From NCBI GenBank assembly GCA_015478945.1, contig JABUQX010061814.1, positions 32,501-48,860 on the forward strand: 16,360 bases of DNA, given 5' to 3'. Shown one piece after another: positions 10,164 through 16,360 of this stretch (position 1 is the first letter of the stretch; each line of letters starts with the position of its first letter). The position numbers were made by a program, and so were the translations under genes. This DNA is from Trachelipus rathkii (Eukaryota > Arthropoda > Malacostraca > Isopoda > Trachelipodidae). The notes beneath the pieces are model-generated. The model worked only from the letters and a program-made list of their open reading frames with translations. It had not been told where the DNA came from and made no database searches.

Positions 10164-10946
10164 CAGTAGGAAGGCTATTGATAAGATAAGAAGGAATCGG
10201 TTAAGAAAAAATAATTACATTTACAAGTTAAATAAATATATATTCTTGAGCTTTCGTTCCTAAGCTGGAACCTCCTTCAAAAGAAGTATATTATAAACTA
10301 ACATGAAAAAAGTAAAAATTATTTAATTATGTAATATTTTAAAGTTTGGATAATTTAATTTTTTTTTAAAAAAAATTTAATAGTCCTAAAGGTGTCACTC
10401 ACATGATAATATTTCTCTCAATATCTGTTTCTTAAGATTATATTTAATCGATCACTATTGTTTATGAATATTATTTAGTTAATTTAGATAATAGTAAAGG
10501 ATCATATGAGTTATTCTTTTTGTTAGAACTGTTACAATGTTTATAAATTAGTCTGCATTAGATGTAATGAATGATCCTAAACAGAGAAACTAGTAGACAT
10601 GTAACAAAAAATCTTACAACTGTAGAACTCATATAATCCTTTGCATCATCAATTCAAATAATTTTTAATAAACAAAAAGCGATTATAACATTGACACAAT
10701 TCAAAATAATATTCTGAGCACCACACAATTTTTTTTAAAAAATTAAATTATCCAAACTTTTAAATTTCCATAAACTAAATAATTTTACTTTTTTCATATG
10801 TTTAGTTTATAATATACTTCTTGTGAGAAGTTCCAGCTTAGGAACGAAAAGCCAAAAATATATATTTATTTAACTTGTAAACTATATTTATTTTTCTTAA
10901 CTGATTCCTTCATATCTTATCAATAAGGCCCTCCTACTGATAAATG
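10161..10946. mobile_element. Fold-back element with about 215-base inverted arms
   Basis: The left arm (about 10161-10378) and right arm (about 10728-10946) are inverted copies over their whole length with scattered mismatches. Both have CAGTAGG at the outer edge and share GGAATC, ACAAGTTAAATAAATATATAT, TTCGTTCCTAAGCTGGAAC, AAGTATATTATAAACTAA and AAGTTTGGATAATTTAATTTTTT, left to right in one and reversed in the other. The 350-base spacer has no gene, but it holds a further inverted match (AAAGGATCATATGAGTT near 10497 against AACTCATATAATCCTTT near 10626). Each arm includes GTTCC-AGCTTA-GGAAC followed by GAAA, a hammerhead-like stem II plus GAAA arrangement. It lies between (TA)n tracts. It could be a fold-back/MITE element or paired LTR-like repeats of a Penelope-like element. 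Confidence 0.75.
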
Positions 10947-10966
10947 TACTCGTAGCGATATATGCT

Positions 10967-11102
<136 letters not shown>

Positions 11103-11104
11103 AT

Positions 11105-11798
<694 letters not shown>

Positions 11799-12017
11799 AT
11801 ATATTAATATAAAGTTTACACTCGTTTTTAGAATGATACAAGTTAGCCATGCTTCTTAGTTCTACTTTTAAAGGTAAAAAAATTGCTTTGTTCCTATTCA
11901 TAGGCGCGGCTATAGGTTGCGCCATTGCTTAGTCCGCCTTTTTAAAAATTGTTGCGCCTACGCGCCTTTGCGATTGATAGTGCGCATAGGCGCAACTCGA
12001 TGGCGCAACCGCCAGTT

Positions 12018-12038
12018 TATATATATATTATATATATA

Positions 12039-12078
<40 letters not shown>

Positions 12079-12145
12079 AAATATATATATATTATTATAT
12101 TATATTATATTATATATATATATATATATTATTATATATATTATT

Positions 12146-12178
<33 letters not shown>
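12018..12178. repeat. (TA)n microsatellite
   Basis: A TA-rich tract with TTA interruptions running directly into the poly(T) that is the poly(A) tail of the minus-strand retrotransposon. The open frame across it is only Ile/Tyr low-complexity sequence. Confidence 0.95.
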
Positions 12179-12196
<18 letters not shown>

Positions 12197-12203
12197 TTTT
12201 TTT
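12179..12203 (-). other. Poly(A) tail of the Jockey-type element (poly-T on + strand)
   Basis: Twenty-five consecutive T residues mark the 3' end of the minus-strand retrotransposon and fix its orientation. Confidence 0.85.
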
Positions 12204-12449
12204 GAGCATGTACAGAACCAACCACGGCTCACAATGAAAGCGGCCACACTGGGCTGAAAAAATCAGCACCATGGGAGGGCCCTGTCAAATATATGTTTCA
12301 AATGTCAAAGAAAGATTTGATTGGTGAAATGAATATCCCGTATATCAAAATAAATTTTAATAACTAAAATAAAATTTTATCCTTTGCGTTGATGTTAATA
12401 GTCTTAAGAAAACATAACAAAATCAAATGCTTACAATAAGCAAGACACC

Positions 12450-15400
12450 CGATACAAGAAAATAGGGTTACTGCCAAAGTGGGAAGATTCAGATAAGATA
12501 TGGGATAGTCTTTTAGAAGGTGTTATGGACCGTAAAGTAGGAAAAGGACGGCAGCGAATAGGGTCTAGATTGGAACAATCAATGAAGATATGGTAAACAA
12601 ATTACGGGGTGTGCGACGGCAAAATTTGCATATGGGAGGAGGGTTCCGTGACATAAAGTGACTGTGAGTGATATTGGTGTGGCCAATACGGAGGCGTGCA
12701 AGTATCACCTCGTGTAAGCGCTTTCGTCTGTGGGAGGAAGACTACTCACCAATGCTCGGCTTTATGTTTCTGAGTTTCCTCCCCGCCGATCACTCGTCCA
12801 GCACTCTTGCCAACAGGATCAAAAGCCTTGTCGGAGAGCAGGATAGTAATCAGTTGATGGGAGTCGGCCTTGTCGAATGGCATCCGGGAGGTACCTGGAA
12901 CAACTCCGAGAAGAGGAGGCGGCCATTTTGGCTCTCTCTCAGCGATTTCATTGCCAGTTACCCCTACATGAGAGAGGGTCCAATCTGAATAATTTATTTC
13001 TTACGGAGTGGAGTAGTCGAAGAAATTGTTGTACAGCTGATACCATTGCGTTTTTTTAGAATAAAGGGGTTTTAAGCGCTTGTTAGCGCGCTAAGCGAAT
13101 CTGAAATAAATGACATAAGAGTGATCTTGATTAAGGAAGATTGGAATTCGGGAAAGGGCAATCATTATATCCGTTAACTCTGCTTAAAAATTGAAGCATA
13201 GGGGAGGATATGGGAGAGTGGTTGCCGTCAGGAAAGACAGCAGAAGCGCCCACACGTCCCCTGTTTTAGAACCGTCAGTAAAACTAAAGTAAATTCATCG
13301 TGAACTGCGCGATGGAGGGGGGGGGGGGGGGAACAACAGGAATGATGCTTTAACAGGGCGGAGCAGGATGGCGTGGATTATGAGAGAGTGTCAGAGCCAA
13401 GCAAAGGTATGAGAGGGATAAGCAAGGTGTGTTACCCTTCGTCAAAGAGAAGGCAGCACTTTTGAAAAGAATGTTGAGGAAAATAAAGATGTTATGAACC
13501 GTCTTTGCAAATGGCCATTAATTAGGATTTTGAGTACCTCCTGCAGAATCGGTGTCAGAACAGACGGTATTGGTTTGAAAACGAAGATAACTTGAACACA
13601 ATGTATTCTCTTCGAGAGAGAGTGGCATCACATTGGATTTAACTTCAAGGGTCACCTGGGGGGACGATCGAAAAGCTCAATTGGAGATACGGATCGCTTC
13701 GTTTTGGATGGTTCTAACAGGTGTTATAGTGTTGTGAGCCTGACCATATTATGCACAAGCCATAACCAGTTTTCGATCGGAGAGGCTACGTAAAGACGTA
13801 AAATGGATTTGCAGTCAGCACCAAGATTTTGAGGCGAGATGACGTAACAGGTTAAGGGTGCGATGACAAGTTGTTTTTAGTTGTTAATATGCGGTGCATA
13901 TGTTAGGTGTTCACTAAGATGAGCCCTAGAAATTTGACCTGTGAAGTTACAGGAAATGGGCGAACCATATTAAGGTTAGGTTCCTGAAGAAGGTGGCAAG
14001 TTCTTCGATTCCCTTTTTCTTAAAAAAGCACTACTTGAGTTTTGTGGGAGAAAGAATGGAAGCCATGGAAAGCTTAGCCCACTGTGGAAATTTATTTTCA
14101 ATAGCTAGTGAAGTTGCGTTCGAGAAAGGGCAGCTGGCACGGCTGTATAATTCTAGTCATCGACATATAGGAGAAAAATTGACAGTCGCTGAAATAGAGG
14201 TAACAATATCTTAAATCCGAGAGCAATTAGTAGTACACTTAAAACACTACCTGCGGAACGCCATCATCCAGAGTAAAAGTGGCTTGACAGAGTAGAAGAG
14301 CACCCGAACTTGCATGGATCTGTTTGACAAAAAGCATTTAATGAAAAGAGGAGTTGTCCGCGAAAACCGATCGAATGGAGTTTAAGGAGGATCCCAGTTC
14401 TCACGTTGTGTCGTAAGCTTTTCAGGTCAAAGAAGACACCAAGAACCATCCCACTAGTTATTTGAGAAGGCTTCCCGGATGTCATGTCAGTTTTAACAAG
14501 GGTCCGCGTCGAACGATTTTGCGAAGAACTGAAAGTTTGAAAAAGGCTTGCGACTCTCCAGAACAGGGAGAAAGCGGCCTGAACCATTTTCTCCATTATT
14601 TACAGGTATGACAGTCAGTGAAATTGCTCTTTGGTTTATCCGCAGTCGGATCTTTTCCATGTTTGGGGATAGGAATTACAAAAGCTGTAGCCAAATAGAT
14701 GGAAAAGAGATTCGACCCAGATTCTGTTATATAGATCAGCAAACAAATGGCTGATGCTGAGGATGTATATGACGAGCATGATATACTGAAAATCATTCTG
14801 GACCAAAGAGCACCGTTCTTTGCTACTCGCCAGTGCAGTTTGGATACTCTGCAAGTGTAAAAAGACGGTGAGTATGATTTTCCCTTTTCGCTGTTGAAAG
14901 GTCTCATTGCTGTGTCAGTTCTCAGTTTTGAAAGGCTTCAGTGGCGGAATAAACTCGAATGGCTAGCGAAGCTATAACCTACCGCATCCGCTACCACCGG
15001 AGCGGAGATCGTGTAAGTTATATCAGGTCCATAACGAAGGACTGTGTGAGGGGTTATTAGATCGACGAGATATTTTCTGTGTAACTTTCACACTAAAGAA
15101 GGGGAGTTGTGGAGTTAACAGTCGATATATAATTTCAAAGATTATTGTTTACGCGTTTTTGACGTGATTAATTCGCGAGATCTCGATGCGGGCTGCTTTA
15201 AAAATAATCATGTTTGGGGTGGTCGGGGTCTTTTTGTATTGCTTGTAGAGTTTCTTCTTCTCTGGGTAGTTTGTTCGCACTCTTGGAACCACCAAGGGGT
15301 TGCCACGCCTGCCTTAGGAAGACTGCGGGATGCAAGCTTCCGCTGCCCAGATGACGACTTTCTGGAAGAAAAAAGGCTTCATCAACAGTCGGAAATCGTT

Positions 15401-16200
15401 CATTAAAAGGAGAGAAAGAGGGATAACTGTGGCCTGTTGATAAAAGGAGCCCACTCCGCTCGATCATTACGCCAGCTGGAGTTCGGTTTTTGCATGGGCT
15501 TGGAACAAGCTCATTAATGCCATTGGGTAATGATCACTGCCGAATAAATAATCAAAGCGGGACCAGGTAAAACGAACCATAAGGGAATGGCAGCAAAAGG
15601 AAATATCTCAATACAAGAAGAAGTAGTGTGAAACCTAAACGTTCATAGGTGGGAGTCCGTGTTAAAGCATCCCAGGAAAAGGGGTTAGAAAATTTACAAG
15701 GATTGGACTTGCGATGAAGACAGAGTCACCCAATAATGGGTGGCGGAGGTTGAAGTCAACCAGTATAACAACCGGATAGGGAGCTGTTTAAAAAGATCAG
15801 CTAAGTCGACCTTATAAATTCACTACTTCGGAGCTAAGTAGACTGAACATAGATAGTTATGTCGATGGACAAGTGAATTCTGTGCCGCTACTGCATGAAG
15901 TTTGGTTTGAGAGGGACTGGGAATAGGGATAGATTTCGTGATATGAGTATCCTGCCCCTCCCCTAGTCATTGTTGTCACTCTATCATAGAAGCTTAACGG
16001 CGATTTTATTCAGATGGTGAAAGAAGTCACGATGACATAGTCAAGTTACTTGCAAACATATACACTTGGTGGTACATATGTTTATTAGTTGAACCAAGTT
16101 CTTCGAAATTAGAGTATAGCCACGACAATTCCATTGAGAGAAAGTGACCATTCTGAGTTGTTATTATGATGGTGGTCTATTAGAGCCAATTGTCTCTATG
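12450..16200 (-). pseudogene. Jockey-type ORF2: AP endonuclease, RT and RNase H, broken
   Basis: The order on the minus strand is as follows. The endonuclease starts at QWNCRG (16119-16136), then CICLQ (about 16054-16068), a VILVDFNLRHPLLGD-type motif (about 15730-15770) and GSDHYP (15524-15543). The RT has VIPIPKHGKDP (about 14650-14690), VFFDL with LLKLHSIGFRG (about 14370-14440), GVPQ near 14250, the YVDD active site (14157-14168) and ILSPTKLK (about 14030-14060). The RNase H end has WTLSHVGVTGNEIAE (12939-12983) and ARLRIGHTNITHSHF followed by PPPICKFC. Motifs fall in shifting frames with many stops, so it is dead. Its readable glutamines (GVPQ, TQL, ICLQ, QWN) are CAR codons, which indicates the standard code. 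A run of 15 G (13317-13331) interrupts it between RT and RNase H. Confidence 0.85.
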
Positions 16201-16360
16201 TGACTGGTGGTGTGGAGGTGGATACAGATTGAGAGGAAGGTTGAGGCGTGGGTCTCGGCGAGAAGGGGGAACAAAACCTGGGGCGAAAGGGTCATACAAC
16301 AGAGATTAGGTTGTATGACCTCTTTTAGGAGGATGTCAGATGTAATTTGGTGAAAGAGCT

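Larger units (their letters stand above)
12179..16360 (-). mobile_element. Jockey-clade non-LTR retrotransposon, degraded
   Basis: On the minus strand this region reads, 5' to 3', as AP endonuclease, reverse transcriptase, RNase H, 3' UTR and poly(A). The poly(A) appears on the + strand as 25 T residues at 12179-12203, set directly against a (TA)n tract as expected for target-primed insertion. The 3' UTR next to it (about 12204-12450) is conserved-looking and moderately GC-rich (GGTGCTGATTTTTTCAGCCC). The region is clearly richer in G and C than the rest of the window. ORF2 seems nearly complete in extent but full of frameshifts; ORF1 would lie beyond the right edge. Confidence 0.85.

Noticed and set aside
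13317..13331. Run of 15 G as a regulatory quadruplex
   Set aside because: It lies in a dead retrotransposon; a homopolymer expansion is enough to explain it.
12668..15467. Plus-strand open frames at 12668-13059, 13993-14214, 14548-14754 and 15164-15406
   Set aside because: They are antisense to the minus-strand Jockey-type ORF2, whose motifs explain the region.

Overview
The window looks like a piece of an AT-rich invertebrate (metazoan) nuclear genome. Most of it is decayed transposable elements and simple repeats: hAT DNA transposons, a Penelope-like element, a Jockey-clade non-LTR retrotransposon, and long (TA)n and (TTA)n microsatellites. Nothing here fixes the species. Jockey, Penelope-like and hAT elements together fit an arthropod or another invertebrate.

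The main content is one very long, intact reading frame on the + strand at 4537-9726 (1729 residues, ending in TGA). It is hidden because it is crossed by 53 in-frame TAA/TAG codons (43 TAA, 10 TAG). If TAA and TAG are read as glutamine, the frame is continuous, with no TGA before the end and no frameshift. It encodes a recognisable type I membrane protein: signal peptide, a pair of kringle-type domains, a long unassigned stretch, a second kringle-type pair, another long unassigned stretch, a thrombospondin type 1 repeat, two immunoglobulin-like domains, a transmembrane helix and a charged, coiled-coil-prone tail. The expected cysteines lie in one frame across about 5 kb. TAA/TAG codons outnumber CAA/CAG (53 against about 36), while the transposons in the same window use CAA/CAG for glutamine wherever it can be read. 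So this is a gene written in a TAR=Gln, TGA-only-stop code sitting in a locus whose other coding relics use the standard code. A horizontally acquired or viral segment, an unsuspected host code change, or a chimeric assembly could each explain it.

Layout: 1-2122, 3' part of a hAT element (ZBED-like transposase relic plus a CCGGAG-rich terminus); 2121-2243, (TA)n; 2557-2694, (ATT)n; 2693-3794, Penelope-like fragment with inverted arms and a hammerhead-like motif; 3826-4323, interrupted (TTA)n; 4324-4536, leader with a splice-acceptor-like pyrimidine tract; 4537-9726, the TAR=Gln gene; 9774-9795, a hairpin just after its stop; 10020-11102, a fold-back element between (TA)n tracts; 11105-11798, a short hAT-type element, partly duplicated up to 12017; 12018-12178, (TA)n; 12179-16360, a Jockey-type retrotransposon on the minus strand with poly(A), RNase H, RT and AP-endonuclease relics. 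No tRNA, rRNA or CRISPR array was seen.
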